NCBI GenBank assembly: GCA_035575035.1
Contig: DATLYH010000375.1
Location: forward strand, 1 to 37,524
Length of the DNA: 37,524 nt
Direction of reading: 5' to 3'
Source of the DNA: DATLYH01 sp035575035
GTDB taxonomy: Bacteria; Planctomycetota; Planctomycetia; Gemmatales; Gemmataceae
A program made the translations under genes and the position numbers. The stretch's first letter is position 1. The number at the start of each line of letters is the position of its first letter. The notes under the pieces are model-generated. The model was not told the DNA's origin. It did no database searches and saw only the letters and a program-made list of their open reading frames with translations. Shown here in pieces: positions 28,690 to 36,748 of the stretch.

Positions 28690-28982
28690 CGGAAATGAAG
28701 AACGCCCGGCGACCGCCGCCGAGCGTTCTCCTTTGGGGAAGAGTTGGTGCCGAAGGTTACACAGAACCTGCCGGACCCGAAAGTCGGGGTACGGTCGGTG
28801 GTCGGCAAGGCGGCGTCCGAGGCAGGGACCGTCCACCTTGCAAGTAGGTCTGGGACCGTCCGGCCGTCGCCTCAGCTCACGGGGCCCGGCAGGCTTCCAG
28901 GGTAGTACTCGCCTCTCGCCCTGTCCGCCCCCCGAACGCATGGCTCCGGGAGACTTGCGCGCGGCCGGGCGTTTTTTTCCTA
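28690..28982. ncRNA. Candidate structured non-coding RNA, unassigned
   Basis: About 290 nt without a credible gene but with strong foldable segments. A 12-bp hairpin lies at 28700-28711/28717-28728 (one mismatch). A CCCGA/TCGGG hairpin with a 3-nt loop at 28776-28788 is flanked by CCG/CGG across a GA/GTA internal loop. GGGACCGTCC occurs twice (28825 and 28852). A run of seven T at 28972-28978 follows a GC-rich stretch, suggesting plus-strand termination just before the next promoter. I found none of the conserved cores of RNase P RNA, tmRNA, SRP RNA or a cobalamin riboswitch. Orientation and function are uncertain. Confidence 0.35.
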
Positions 28983-29020
28983 ACCGTCACCGATCACAGG
29001 TTGGATTGGCCGGATTTGGC

Positions 29021-29051
29021 TGGACATCGGCAGGGGAGACCTCGCTACACT
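29021..29051 (+). promoter_or_regulatory. Putative promoter of the 29103 gene
   Basis: TACACT (29046-29051) preceded by GC, with TGGACA 19 nt upstream (29021-29026). Spacing is longer than ideal; the -10 matches the GC-TANNNT form of other promoters in the window. Confidence 0.4.
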
Positions 29052-29102
29052 ATCTGGGGCCGACACTTCCCGGACTGCACGCTACTAAAGGGGGGAATTG
29101 CA

Positions 29103-30149
29103 ATGCCCTGTCTGCGTCGGATCATCGGGCTGGGGGCTGCCGTCTCGTTACTGTGCGGCACGACGACGGTTTCTGCCGAGGCGCCCAAGTTGACGCCTAA
29201 TCTGCCGGACGAGCCGCTGGCGAAGGAGCTGTCCCTGGCCAAGGCGGCCGCCTTCCTCGACCAGACCTCCCTAGCCTGGACGCAGCAGCGCAAGTGCGGC
29301 ACCTGCCATACGAACTACCCCTACCTGCTGGCCCGGCCGCTGTTGGGAGGGGACACGGCCGCACTGACCGAGGTCCGCCGATTCTTCGAGCACCGCATTG
29401 CCCACTGGGACAGCGGCAACAAAGAAGACAAGCCGCGCTGGGACACCGAGGTGGTAGCCACCGCCGCGACCCTGGCCCTGATGGATGCCCGGACCACCGG
29501 CAAGCTCCACCCGCTGACGCGCCAGGCGCTTGACCGGATGTGGACGCTCCAGCAGCCCAATGGGGCCTGGAACTGGATCAAGTGCAACTGGCCGCCGATG
29601 GAGCACGACGATTACTTCGGCGCCGTCTACGCCGCCCTCGGTGTCGGCCACGCTCCCGACGGCTACGCCCAGACCGACAAGGCGAAGCAGGGGCTGGAAA
29701 AGCTGCGCCGCTACTTCAAGATCAATCCGCCGCCGAGCCTGCACCACAAGGCGATGCTGCTGTGGGCCTCGCTCAAGGTGGACGGGCTGATGACGGACAG
29801 GCTGCGCGAGGCAACGATCAAGGAACTGCTCGCCTTGCAGCGGCCGGATGGCGGCTGGAGCCTGCCGTCGCTGGGCGACTGGACCGGCTACGACGAACGG
29901 CCCAACGACAAGACGGCCCCGAGCGACGGCTACGCGACCGGTCTGGTGATCTATGTGCTGCGGCAGGCGGGCGTGCCGGCGGCGCACGAGCCGATCCAGC
30001 AGGGCGTGGCCTGGCTGCGGGCCAACCAGCGCGAATCGGGCCGGTGGTTCACGCGCTCGCTCAACACCGACCGCTACCACTTCATCACCCATGCAGCCAC
30101 CGCCTACGCCGTCCTGGCGCTGAAGGCGTGCGAGGCGGCGGGACAGTGA
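29103..30149 (+). CDS. Exported squalene-cyclase/prenyltransferase-fold protein with a CxxCH motif, 348 aa
   Basis: A signal peptide (residues 1-25, ending VSAEA) is followed by an all-helical toroid domain with Q-x-x-D/N-G-x-W repeats: TLQQPNGAWNWIKCNWPP, LLALQRPDGGWSLPSLGDW, and GVAWLRANQRESGRWFTRSL. These are QW-type motifs of squalene-hopene cyclase-like folds. The DxDD motif needed for cyclisation is not seen, so catalysis is doubtful. C65-x-x-C68-H69 (KCGTCHTNY) is a canonical c-type haem attachment motif, in the right place for an exported protein; no distal Met ligand can be assigned. GGGGGGA precedes ATG 29103. The frame is open further upstream but would include the promoter. It may be a periplasmic haem- or ligand-binding protein. 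Confidence 0.82.
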   Translation: MPCLRRIIGLGAAVSLLCGTTTVSAEAPKLTPNLPDEPLAKELSLAKAAAFLDQTSLAWTQQRKCGTCHTNYPYLLARPLLGGDTAALTEVRRFFEHRIAHWDSGNKEDKPRWDTEVVATAATLALMDARTTGKLHPLTRQALDRMWTLQQPNGAWNWIKCNWPPMEHDDYFGAVYAALGVGHAPDGYAQTDKAKQGLEKLRRYFKINPPPSLHHKAMLLWASLKVDGLMTDRLREATIKELLALQRPDGGWSLPSLGDWTGYDERPNDKTAPSDGYATGLVIYVLRQAGVPAAHEPIQQGVAWLRANQRESGRWFTRSLNTDRYHFITHAATAYAVLALKACEAAGQ

Positions 30150-30220
30150 AAGGCCGAAGCCATCGGCAGCGGTGAGCGGGAGACCGACGTTCGCCGCTCG
30201 CGTTGGGTAGGTCCGATCAG

Positions 30221-30534
30221 ATGGCGATCAAGATCAAGGTGCAGCGACTCCGAGGGAACTGGCGAGGTGGCTGGGCGCTCGATCTGCACACCGTTTCAAG
30301 CACCCCTGTACCCGGTGGCGGCTTTCAATCGATGACGTGAGCCGTAGAAAACAAGAGTTGCAGGAGGCCTTTTCGGTAAAGGATCGGTCCCTTGCCGGAA
30401 AGTCTGTTCTGGTGTTTGACGACCTCTATCGTTCGGGAGAAACCCTCCGGGCGGTTACGACTGCCCTGCATACCAACGGCAAGGTGGCAAGGGTTTATGT
30501 CCTGACGATCACGAAAACGAGAACGAAACGATGA
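30221..30534 (+). pseudogene. Phosphoribosyltransferase gene of a ShosTA-like pair, internally deleted and frameshifted
   Basis: ATG 30221 opens a 39-codon frame (MAIKIKVQRLRGNWRGGWAL, then DLHTVSSTPVPGGGF) that matches, as I recall the family, the start of the PRTase partners of DprA-like proteins. It ends at TGA 30338. From about 30325 a second frame gives the end of the same protein: DDVSRRKQELQEAF, then SVLVFDDLYRSGETLRAVTTAL, containing the PRPP-binding loop, ending TRTKR at 30534. About 140 central codons, expected to hold the rest of the PRTase core, are missing. The stop overlaps the start of the DprA-like gene by four bases (ATGA), as in a coupled operon. The gene is almost certainly inactive unless the deletion is an assembly artefact. 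Confidence 0.72.
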
Positions 30535-31514
30535 GTAAAAAGACGGATAGAGGCCGCGAATGGTTCCGCCTTTTTTCCGTAAAGGGACTGGGACCCAAAC
30601 GGCTGCATCGGATCCACGCAATCCTTGCAAGTTCCGGAGCCGATGTGGCTGAAATCCTTCGGGCCGACTGGTCCGATTTCCAACGGCTCTTGCCCGAGTT
30701 CAATCGGGCCATGTTCGATGCCATCCAAGAATTGGACGTAGATCAGGTACAGCGCGAATATGACCGGCTAATCGACGAGGGTGTCACGGTGATCCATCTT
30801 GGGCACGAGGACTACCCGGAAACCCTGAGGCAGAGGTTAGAGGATAGTGCCCCGCCGCTGTTGTTCTGCAAGGGTAACACCCGCCTGCTCCAGAGCCCAG
30901 GCATTGCCATCGTTGGCTCGAGGAACGCATCCGAAAAGGGGCTGGCGCTGGCGTCCCATTTCGCGGGCGAGTTGGCACGTCGGGGAAAGAATGTCATCTC
31001 CGGGTATGCCAGGGGCGTTGATACCGCGGCACATCTAGGCGCGCTCAAGGAGGACGGCACCACCTCCATCGTGCTGAGCAGCGGCATCCTCGATTTCTCA
31101 CCCCGCACAGGGTTTGAGGACGTGGATTGGAAACAAAGCGTGCTGGGGATCTCCCAGTTCCACCCCGGCGAACGGTGGAGCGCCCGCAACGCGATGATCC
31201 GGAACAAACTGGTCTGCGGTCTGGCACAGGCAGTCCTGGTTATCGAGGCGGCCAAGGAGAAGGATGAACGGGGCAAGATGAGCGGCACCTTCGACGCCGG
31301 GAAGACTGCCCTCCAGATGGGCATTCCCCTTTTCGTGCTGAGCCCCCAGAGCCTGGGATGTAGTCCGGAGGGCAACCAGCAGTTGATCGACAAGGGCGGA
31401 ATCGAAGTAAATGAGCAAAGTGCGGTTGCAACCATCCTGGAACAACTCCCAGAGCCTGCTAGGTTCAGCAATGGAGAGAAGGGGACGAGGCAGTGCTCCT
31501 TCTTTCCTGAATGA
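30531..31514 (+). CDS. DprA/Smf-like SLOG-domain protein (ShosA-type), 327 aa
   Basis: A helix-hairpin-like N-terminus (about 10-70: FSVKGLGPKRLHRIHAIL) precedes a Rossmann-type DprA/SLOG domain. Visible motifs are IAIVGSRNASEKG (126-137), VISGYARGVDTAAH (155-168), the ARNAMIRNKLVCGLAQAVLVIEA stretch and SGTFDAGKTAL (251-261). DprA loads RecA in natural transformation. This copy, however, is coupled by a 4-bp overlap to a phosphoribosyltransferase gene, the order of the ShosTA system in which the DprA-like protein is the antitoxin. It lacks the C-terminal winged-helix domain of many DprA proteins. The DNA of both genes looks less GC-biased in codon third positions than its neighbours (by eye), suggesting transfer. 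It is intact although its partner is broken. Confidence 0.85.
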   Translation: MSKKTDRGREWFRLFSVKGLGPKRLHRIHAILASSGADVAEILRADWSDFQRLLPEFNRAMFDAIQELDVDQVQREYDRLIDEGVTVIHLGHEDYPETLRQRLEDSAPPLLFCKGNTRLLQSPGIAIVGSRNASEKGLALASHFAGELARRGKNVISGYARGVDTAAHLGALKEDGTTSIVLSSGILDFSPRTGFEDVDWKQSVLGISQFHPGERWSARNAMIRNKLVCGLAQAVLVIEAAKEKDERGKMSGTFDAGKTALQMGIPLFVLSPQSLGCSPEGNQQLIDKGGIEVNEQSAVATILEQLPEPARFSNGEKGTRQCSFFPE

Positions 31515-31544
31515 ACCGGTGTAACCGCAGAGCGCGGTCGAGTG

Positions 31545-31563
31545 CAGGTGGGTAACCCACCTG
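31545..31563 (+). terminator. Hairpin after the DprA-like gene
   Basis: CAGGTGGG (31545-31552) pairs perfectly with CCCACCTG (31556-31563) with a 3-nt loop, 31 nt past the stop. There is no T run directly after. The gap to 31822 also holds a short AT-rich tract (31608-31650) and a palindromic repeat. Confidence 0.45.
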
Positions 31564-31655
31564 AGCGGCCGCCCCCTCTGCTGAACAGCCCCTTCCTCTC
31601 CGGCCAAGCTGAAAGAATATATTTTGATATCTTTTGTGTAGACTTACTCTGCTCT

Positions 31656-31703
31656 GGCGAGCGGCCGGCGTCAGCCGGCCGGTGAGTCTACCGGCCGCTC
31701 GCC
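31656..31703. repeat. Palindromic repeat, CCGGCCGCTCGCC family
   Basis: GGCGAGCGGCCGG (31656-31668) and CCGGCCGCTCGCC (31691-31703) are perfect 13-bp inverted arms, the most complete copy of the family also found at 1337-1405 and 5351-5387. Confidence 0.85.
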
Positions 31704-31822
31704 ACCACCGCGAACACATGTCGGTGCGACGGGATCGTCCCGCAAATCGGCCACGGGCTGCATCCCCGTCCCCGGTGGCTCACCGCCCATGAACTCGGGG
31801 GAAACTCCAGGAGGGAAAAGCC

Positions 31823-31852
31823 TTGACAGCCTCTGCCAGCCGCGCTCACTAT
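31823..31852 (+). promoter_or_regulatory. Promoter of the ExbB/ExbD operon
   Basis: TTGACA (31823-31828) with an 18-nt spacer to CACTAT (31847-31852). The leader to ATG 32012 would be about 150 nt. The in-frame TTG at 31823 is the -35 box itself, which argues against translation from there. Confidence 0.6.
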
Positions 31853-32011
31853 GGGGGAAAGGAGATTCGCTCAGTACTGTTCCTCCTCTTCGCCCGCTCG
31901 CTGGGCCGTCCTCCAGGCGCGCTGGTAACCGGACATACGGTCCGGCAGCTGATATTGGGGCGGCTGCCGTGTACGAAACCTGCTCCCCTCGTTCGTGTGA
32001 AGGATTCTCTG

Positions 32012-32884
32012 ATGTGGCTTTCCGTTAGGCACTGCCCCCGGCTGACCGCCCTGATGTTCGGCTGCCTGCTTGTGCTGTTCGCGGTCGCATTCCCTTTCCC
32101 CGCCCAGGCCCAGGCCCCGCCGCCGGCCGACGCCGAGGCCGCCCCCGCCGAGCCGGCCCCCGCACCGGCGCCGCGGCCCAACCTTTTCCTGCACGTGGTC
32201 AAGTCGCTGGGGTTGGTGTTCGGTCTGATCTTCGCCGTACTGTCGATCAGTTTGCTGGCCCTGATCGTGCTGTTGGCGATGGATCTGCGGTTGGCAGCGG
32301 CCATTCCGCCGGCCTTTGTGGAAGAATTCACCGACACGGTCAACAAGCGCCGCTTCAAGGAAGCGTATGAACTGGCCCGGCAAGACAACTCCTTTCTGGC
32401 CCGGGTGCTGACCACCGGCATGAGCCGACTGCAATACGGCATCGAGGATGCCCGCGAGGCTGCCCTGAACATGGTCGAGACCATCAAGGCGGGCAAGGAG
32501 CAATTCATCAGCTACCTGGCAACCATCGGCACCGTCGGGCCGCTGCTCGGCCTGGTCGGCACGGTCATCGGCATGATTTTGGCCTTCATGGAGCTGGGCC
32601 GGGCCGGCACCACGCCGCGTTTCGACAAGCTGGCCGAGGCGTTGTCGCACGCCCTGGTGGTGACCCTCTTCGGCATCGCCCTGGCCGTGCCCGCCATCTT
32701 CTGCCAGGCATTCTTCCACAACCGTCTGGTCCGCATTGCCATGGACACCGGCAACCTGGCCGATGACTTGCTGACGCAGATGTATCACAACTCCAAACGG
32801 CCGGCCGTGCCGACCGCCGCGCCCGCCGCCCCCTCGGCGGTGGAAGGGCGGCCCTCGTCGGCAGCGGTCAAGTCGGCGGAGTAG
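32012..32884 (+). CDS. exbB: MotA/TolQ/ExbB family proton-channel protein
   Basis: A 290-aa inner-membrane protein that would assemble into the pentameric proton channel of an Exb/Tol motor. A signal-like segment (about 13-34, ending AQAQA) and a Pro/Ala linker (35-56) precede three membrane helices at about 63-90, 166-195 and 210-234. The cytoplasmic region between the first two (residues 91-165) carries the expected NKRRFKEAYELARQDNSFLA helices. The conserved pore segment TVGPLLGLVGTVIGMI (173-188) and TLFGIALAVPAIF are intact. ATG 32012 has GAAGGA 8 nt upstream. The extra N-terminal signal-like segment is common in ExbB-type proteins of this lineage. It is the first gene of the operon, 8 nt before the ExbD gene. 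Which member of the ExbB/TolQ family it is cannot be fixed from sequence alone. Confidence 0.92.
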   Translation: MWLSVRHCPRLTALMFGCLLVLFAVAFPFPAQAQAPPPADAEAAPAEPAPAPAPRPNLFLHVVKSLGLVFGLIFAVLSISLLALIVLLAMDLRLAAAIPPAFVEEFTDTVNKRRFKEAYELARQDNSFLARVLTTGMSRLQYGIEDAREAALNMVETIKAGKEQFISYLATIGTVGPLLGLVGTVIGMILAFMELGRAGTTPRFDKLAEALSHALVVTLFGIALAVPAIFCQAFFHNRLVRIAMDTGNLADDLLTQMYHNSKRPAVPTAAPAAPSAVEGRPSSAAVKSAE

Positions 32885-32892
32885 CAACGACC

Positions 32893-33351
32893 ATGCACGG
32901 CCCCCGCACCCTCACCCCGGGCGTGTCCGCCGCCCCCAACCTGACGCCGCTGCTCGATGTCGTCTTGCAGCTGCTGATGTTCTTCATCATTTGCACCAAC
33001 TTCAAGATGGAAGAGGCCAGCACCGACATCATGCTGCCGGCCGCCCAATCCGCCCGCCCGGTCGATAAAAGCGACGTGGATGTCCTCTTCGTCAACCTGA
33101 CCGGCGAGGGGAAGGTGCTGGTGCTCGGCCGAGAGCCGATGAGCTTGCTGGAGGCCAAGTACTGGCTGCGGCAGCAGTACGAGGACGCCGAGCGCAACGC
33201 CAGGGACGGCAAGGTCAACACCGCCATCATCCTTCGCGCTGCCCGGGATGCCGACTACGAGAAGGTCTACCAACTACTGCGGATTTGCAAGGAGCAGGGC
33301 TTCAAGCGGTTCAATGTCCGGGCCCTGACCATCAGTGGAGAGCCGACATGA
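32893..33351 (+). CDS. exbD: ExbD/TolR family protein, first copy
   Basis: A 152-aa protein with a short cytoplasmic N-terminus and one membrane helix (about 17-37: LTPLLDVVLQLLMFFIICTNF). D22 is the protonatable Asp essential in ExbD/TolR, in the signature NLTPLLDVVLQLLMFF. The periplasmic domain (about 60-152) has the ExbD-type arrangement ending ...LLRICKEQGFKRFNVRAL. It lies between the ExbB gene and the second ExbD gene, whose start overlaps this stop by four bases, so translation is coupled. Two ExbD paralogues with one ExbB would give a hetero-dimeric rotor-like core. Confidence 0.93.
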   Translation: MHGPRTLTPGVSAAPNLTPLLDVVLQLLMFFIICTNFKMEEASTDIMLPAAQSARPVDKSDVDVLFVNLTGEGKVLVLGREPMSLLEAKYWLRQQYEDAERNARDGKVNTAIILRAARDADYEKVYQLLRICKEQGFKRFNVRALTISGEPT

Positions 33352-33890
33352 GCCTGCGCCGCCGGCCGTCTGAGCCGCCGACCGAGGTCAACCTCGGGGC
33401 CGTCATCACGCCGATGCTGGACACCTGCTTTCAGCTGCTGTTCTTCTTCATTATCATGTACCGTCCCCACGTTCTGGAGGGGCAGATGATCATGAGTCTG
33501 CCCGACAAGAGCGAACTCCAGGGGCCCGAGGCGGTCGTCTCCAACCCGGCTGCCGACATCGAGCCGAAGATGGAGGCGGAGCTAACCGTCGTGGTCAAGA
33601 CGCAACATGACGGTATCAACGACGGCGTCATCAGCCAGATCGCCATCCTGGAGCGCGGCCTGGAGACGCAAATTCCGCATACCCGGACCGGTGAGCCCGA
33701 CCTGAAGGCCCTGTACCACCACCTCAAGAAGACCCGCGAGGGGCTGAGCAACCAGGATGATATCAAGGTGCAAGGGGACGGTCGGCTGAAGTGGGAGGGC
33801 ATGATGCGGGTGGTGGACATCTGCTTGCAGGCCGGCTTCAAGAACCCCGGCTTCCAGGCGCCGCCCGATGCCGCCCCCGCCAACCCTTGA
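33348..33890 (+). CDS. ExbD/TolR family protein, second copy
   Basis: The 180-aa protein overlaps the first ExbD by ATGA. Its single membrane helix (about 18-38: AVITPMLDTCFQLLFFFIIMY) contains the functional Asp, D25. The periplasmic part is longer than in the first copy (about 40-180), with an inserted acidic/variable stretch (KSELQGPEAVVSNPAADIEP) before the ExbD-like fold ending RVVDICLQAGFKNPGF. The two copies differ strongly, so they are old paralogues rather than a recent duplication. An 81-nt gap follows before the next gene. Confidence 0.92.
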   Translation: MSLRRRPSEPPTEVNLGAVITPMLDTCFQLLFFFIIMYRPHVLEGQMIMSLPDKSELQGPEAVVSNPAADIEPKMEAELTVVVKTQHDGINDGVISQIAILERGLETQIPHTRTGEPDLKALYHHLKKTREGLSNQDDIKVQGDGRLKWEGMMRVVDICLQAGFKNPGFQAPPDAAPANP

Positions 33891-33971
33891 CCATTTATTG
33901 AGCGCGTTCCGCGGCGGGGCTCATCGCCTCTGAATCTGGTGCGCCTGCGCAGCGGTGGGTAGAATATCGGC

Positions 33972-35021
33972 ATGTGGCGCTCCCGACCGCAGACGATGCC
34001 GTCGCCCTCTGCTCCAGCGCGGATGCTGTGTCTCGTCACGCTGGCCGCTGCGCTGGTGGTCGTGGGGTTGGCCGTGGCCGTCTGGCAGCTGCGCCGGTCG
34101 ATCGAATCCTCGCCGCCCACGCCGGTAACCTCAGAGCACACCGCCGCCCCGCCCCCCTCCGCCGCGGAGGATGTCGAGCTGTTCATGGGGGAGGAATCGC
34201 GCCGGGAGCTGACGGCCGGCGTTGTCGCTGTTATCGGCGTCGGCTCTCAGGGAGTGCTGGCCGGGTTGGCGCTCATCCAGGCCGACCCTGCCTCTCTCTT
34301 CTGGGCTACTGAGGAGGCCGATAAGGTCCCGAAGCTGCGCCCCGACCTGCTGGCCCATGTCCGCGACGGTGAGCGTGTCGGCTCCTGGTGGACGAATGAA
34401 GACGAGGCGGCCGCCTACTGCGACGCCCTCATCAAGGCCAGCCGTACCTCGGCGGAGGCCTTCGCCCGCAGCGCCCGCCGCGACCTGACCTACGTTAACG
34501 TCTTCGAGGAGCCGCGCCGGTTTCGCGGTGATGTCATCCATGTTCGCGGCCGGCTCCGCATGCTGACTCGCTATGATCCGCCGTTGATGGCCGCCCAGGC
34601 CGGTGTGCGCGACCTTTACGAAGGCTGGGTCTTCGATGAGCGTTATCCCGCCAACCCGTGGTGCATCCTGCTCACCGAGCTGCCTGCCGGCATCACCCCC
34701 GGCGACCGGGTCGATTATGACGTCGCCTTCGAGGGCTACTTTTTCAAGCGCTACCGCTACAAGTCGGTGGACAGCGTCAAGGCGAATCAGTTCCGCGACG
34801 CGCCGCTGCTCATCGGCCGCACCCTCCGGCTCCGGCAGCCGGTAGCGGTCACGGCCGCGGCGGACAACTGGTCCGGCTACCTGCTGCCGGCGTTCCTGGC
34901 GGTGCTGGCCCTGTCGGCGGCCCTGACAGCCGGTTTGACCTGGTGGTTCCGACGCGAGGACCGCAAGGTGCAGCAGCGGGTCCTGGGCCTGCGGGACCGC
35001 GAGTTCGTCGAGCCGCCCTGA
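33972..35021 (+). CDS. Two-span envelope protein of unknown function, 349 aa
   Basis: Not assigned to a family. An N-terminal membrane segment (about 17-40: MLCLVTLAAALVVVGLAVAVWQL) and a C-terminal one (about 303-326: YLLPAFLAVLALSAALTAGLTWWF) flank a roughly 250-residue periplasmic domain. A short basic tail follows inside the cell. The domain has a mixed pattern: a helical first half, then strands such as DVIHVRGRLRMLTRYD, LYEGWVFDERYPANPWCILLTELP and VDYDVAFEGYFFKRYRYKS. A TAGAAT hexamer at 33960-33965 lies so close to ATG 33972 that a leaderless transcript is conceivable. It stands between the ExbD pair and the TonB-like toroid protein in the same direction, suggesting a part in the same machine. 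Confidence 0.8.
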   Translation: MWRSRPQTMPSPSAPARMLCLVTLAAALVVVGLAVAVWQLRRSIESSPPTPVTSEHTAAPPPSAAEDVELFMGEESRRELTAGVVAVIGVGSQGVLAGLALIQADPASLFWATEEADKVPKLRPDLLAHVRDGERVGSWWTNEDEAAAYCDALIKASRTSAEAFARSARRDLTYVNVFEEPRRFRGDVIHVRGRLRMLTRYDPPLMAAQAGVRDLYEGWVFDERYPANPWCILLTELPAGITPGDRVDYDVAFEGYFFKRYRYKSVDSVKANQFRDAPLLIGRTLRLRQPVAVTAAADNWSGYLLPAFLAVLALSAALTAGLTWWFRREDRKVQQRVLGLRDREFVEPP

Positions 35022-35075
35022 TTGGTCCAAGACAGGTTTTGCTTCGACACCTGACGAGCCGAAGGAACATCTGCC

Positions 35076-36740
35076 ATGTCCAGCAACCAGTCGGTCAACG
35101 CCCGTGCCGTGGTCCCGCCGGTGATCCGTCCCACCCCGCTTTCGGAAGGGGGCGAGACGATCAGCTGGATGCGCATCATTCCCATTTGGATCTTCAGCGC
35201 GGTCCTCCACGCGATTATGGTCTTCCTGTTCCTGGCCGTCACCGGGTTCCTCTCCGTCTTGGGGGAGCCGGCGTCGGCGGGGGCCTCGGAGCCGGTGGCC
35301 ATCAACACCCTGGTCGAGGAGCCGGTCAAGGAGGTGGATTTGACCAACCCCGACATCGGCATCGATCCGGAGGTGCCGCTCAATTACGACACCAGCCGGA
35401 TCGACAAGGTGTCCATCCCCGGGGAGATCAATCCGACGCAAGCGGTCGGTATTGCCGACGCCGCGGCCGGGCCGGCGCTGAACATTCCGCCGCCGCCGGG
35501 TTCCGGCTTCGGCCAGGGGGGCGGCCTGCCCCAGGAAGTCTTCGGCAAGGCCCCGGCCATCGGCCTGGTGGGAGGAGCGGGCGGCTTCAAGTACGTGCCG
35601 GGCGGCTTCGGCGGCCGCAGCGGTGCCACCCGCGAGCAGATGGCCCTGCAAGGGGGCGGCAACAAGGAGTCGGAGGCGGCGGTGGCCCTAGCCCTGGAGT
35701 GGCTGGCCCTGCACCAGTCCAACGATGGCCGCTGGTCGCTGGACAACTTCCATCACCACGCCCATGACAAGCTCGGCCCCGGCGCCCGCCAGTTCACCTG
35801 CAACTGCACCGGCCAGGGCCAGAAAAACGACATCGCGGCCACGGCCTTCGGCCTGTTGCCGTTTCTGGCGGCCGGCCAGACGCATCGGCCGTCCGGCGGC
35901 AAGGACGGGCAGCGCGACTACTCCAAGAATGTCGAGAACGGTCTGAAATATCTGATGAGCAAGCAGGGGCGCGACGGCGACTTCGGCGGCGGCATGTACG
36001 CTCACGGCCTGGCCACCATCGCCATGTGCGAAGCCTTCGGCATGACCTCCGACCCGACGGTGAAACACTCGGCCCAGCGGGCCCTCGACTTCGTCATCTA
36101 TGCTCAGCACGAGCCGTCCGGCGGCTGGCGCTACGCGCCGAAGCAGAGCGGCGATACCTCGGTGGTCGGCTGGCAGGTGATGGCCCTGAAGAGCGGCCAG
36201 ATGGCCGGCCTGAGCGTCCCCACCCCTACCCTGAGGGGGGCCGACAAGTGGCTCGACTCTGTCATGGACAAGAAGACGTTCGGCTACAGCTACCTGGTCG
36301 GCCGGCCGCCAACCCCGACCATGACGGCGGTCGGCCTGCTCTGCCGGCAATACCTCGGCTGGAGCCCGCGCAAGCAGGAGCTAATCAAGGGGGTGGAGAC
36401 CCTGACGAACAACCCGCCGGGCAAGCTGAACAACATGTACTACTACTATTACGCCACTCAGGTGATGCACCACCTGGGAGGCGAGCCGTGGGAGGCGTGG
36501 AACCTGGGGACCGGCGGCAAGCCGGGGATGCGCGATTGGTTGATCGCTCGTCAGGACAAGGGGACCGACCCGAAGCATCCGCACCATCGCGGCAGCTGGA
36601 GCCCCGCCGGCGACGCCCACGGCTCCCAGGGAGGCCGGCTGATGATCACGTCCCTGGCGGTGCTGACGCTGGAGGTCTATTACCGCCACCTGCCACTGTA
36701 CCGCCGCGATCTGGGCGGCAACAAGGAGATGAACGAGTGA
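35076..36740 (+). CDS. TonB-like membrane anchor fused to a squalene-cyclase-fold domain, 554 aa
   Basis: A cytoplasmic N-terminus (1-33) precedes a single membrane helix (about 34-60). Inside it, S41-A-V-L-H45 reproduces the SxxxH motif by which the TonB helix contacts ExbB/ExbD. A Pro/Gly-rich, flexible periplasmic linker (70-195) resembles the spacer of TonB, with an IPPPPGSGFGQGGG stretch. The C-terminal domain (about 198-540) is an alpha/alpha toroid with QSNDGRWSL, KQGRDGDFGGGMYAHGLAT, HEPSGGWRYAPKQSGDTSVVGW and CRQYLGW repeats of the prenyltransferase/squalene-oxidase type. No DxDD cyclase motif is seen. The position behind exbB-exbD-exbD suggests it is the moving or load-bearing partner. 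GAAGGA is well placed before ATG 35076. A strong terminator follows. Confidence 0.88.
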   Translation: MSSNQSVNARAVVPPVIRPTPLSEGGETISWMRIIPIWIFSAVLHAIMVFLFLAVTGFLSVLGEPASAGASEPVAINTLVEEPVKEVDLTNPDIGIDPEVPLNYDTSRIDKVSIPGEINPTQAVGIADAAAGPALNIPPPPGSGFGQGGGLPQEVFGKAPAIGLVGGAGGFKYVPGGFGGRSGATREQMALQGGGNKESEAAVALALEWLALHQSNDGRWSLDNFHHHAHDKLGPGARQFTCNCTGQGQKNDIAATAFGLLPFLAAGQTHRPSGGKDGQRDYSKNVENGLKYLMSKQGRDGDFGGGMYAHGLATIAMCEAFGMTSDPTVKHSAQRALDFVIYAQHEPSGGWRYAPKQSGDTSVVGWQVMALKSGQMAGLSVPTPTLRGADKWLDSVMDKKTFGYSYLVGRPPTPTMTAVGLLCRQYLGWSPRKQELIKGVETLTNNPPGKLNNMYYYYYATQVMHHLGGEPWEAWNLGTGGKPGMRDWLIARQDKGTDPKHPHHRGSWSPAGDAHGSQGGRLMITSLAVLTLEVYYRHLPLYRRDLGGNKEMNE

Positions 36741-36748
36741 TACGGACT

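Noticed and set aside
28741..28982. Cobalamin riboswitch, RNase P RNA or tmRNA in the 28.7-29.0 kb region
   Set aside because: GGTGCC and CGGGAGAC resemble cobalamin-box pieces, and ACAGAACC resembles an RNase P end, but the other obligatory conserved blocks are missing on both strands.
30531..31514. Ordinary transformation gene dprA
   Set aside because: The four-base overlap with a PRTase gene and the lack of other competence genes point to the defence-type pair, although the fold is the same.
34131..35651. A 506-codon minus-strand frame across the Exb operon end
   Set aside because: Arg/Gly/His-rich shadow of two clearly coding plus-strand genes; no motif.
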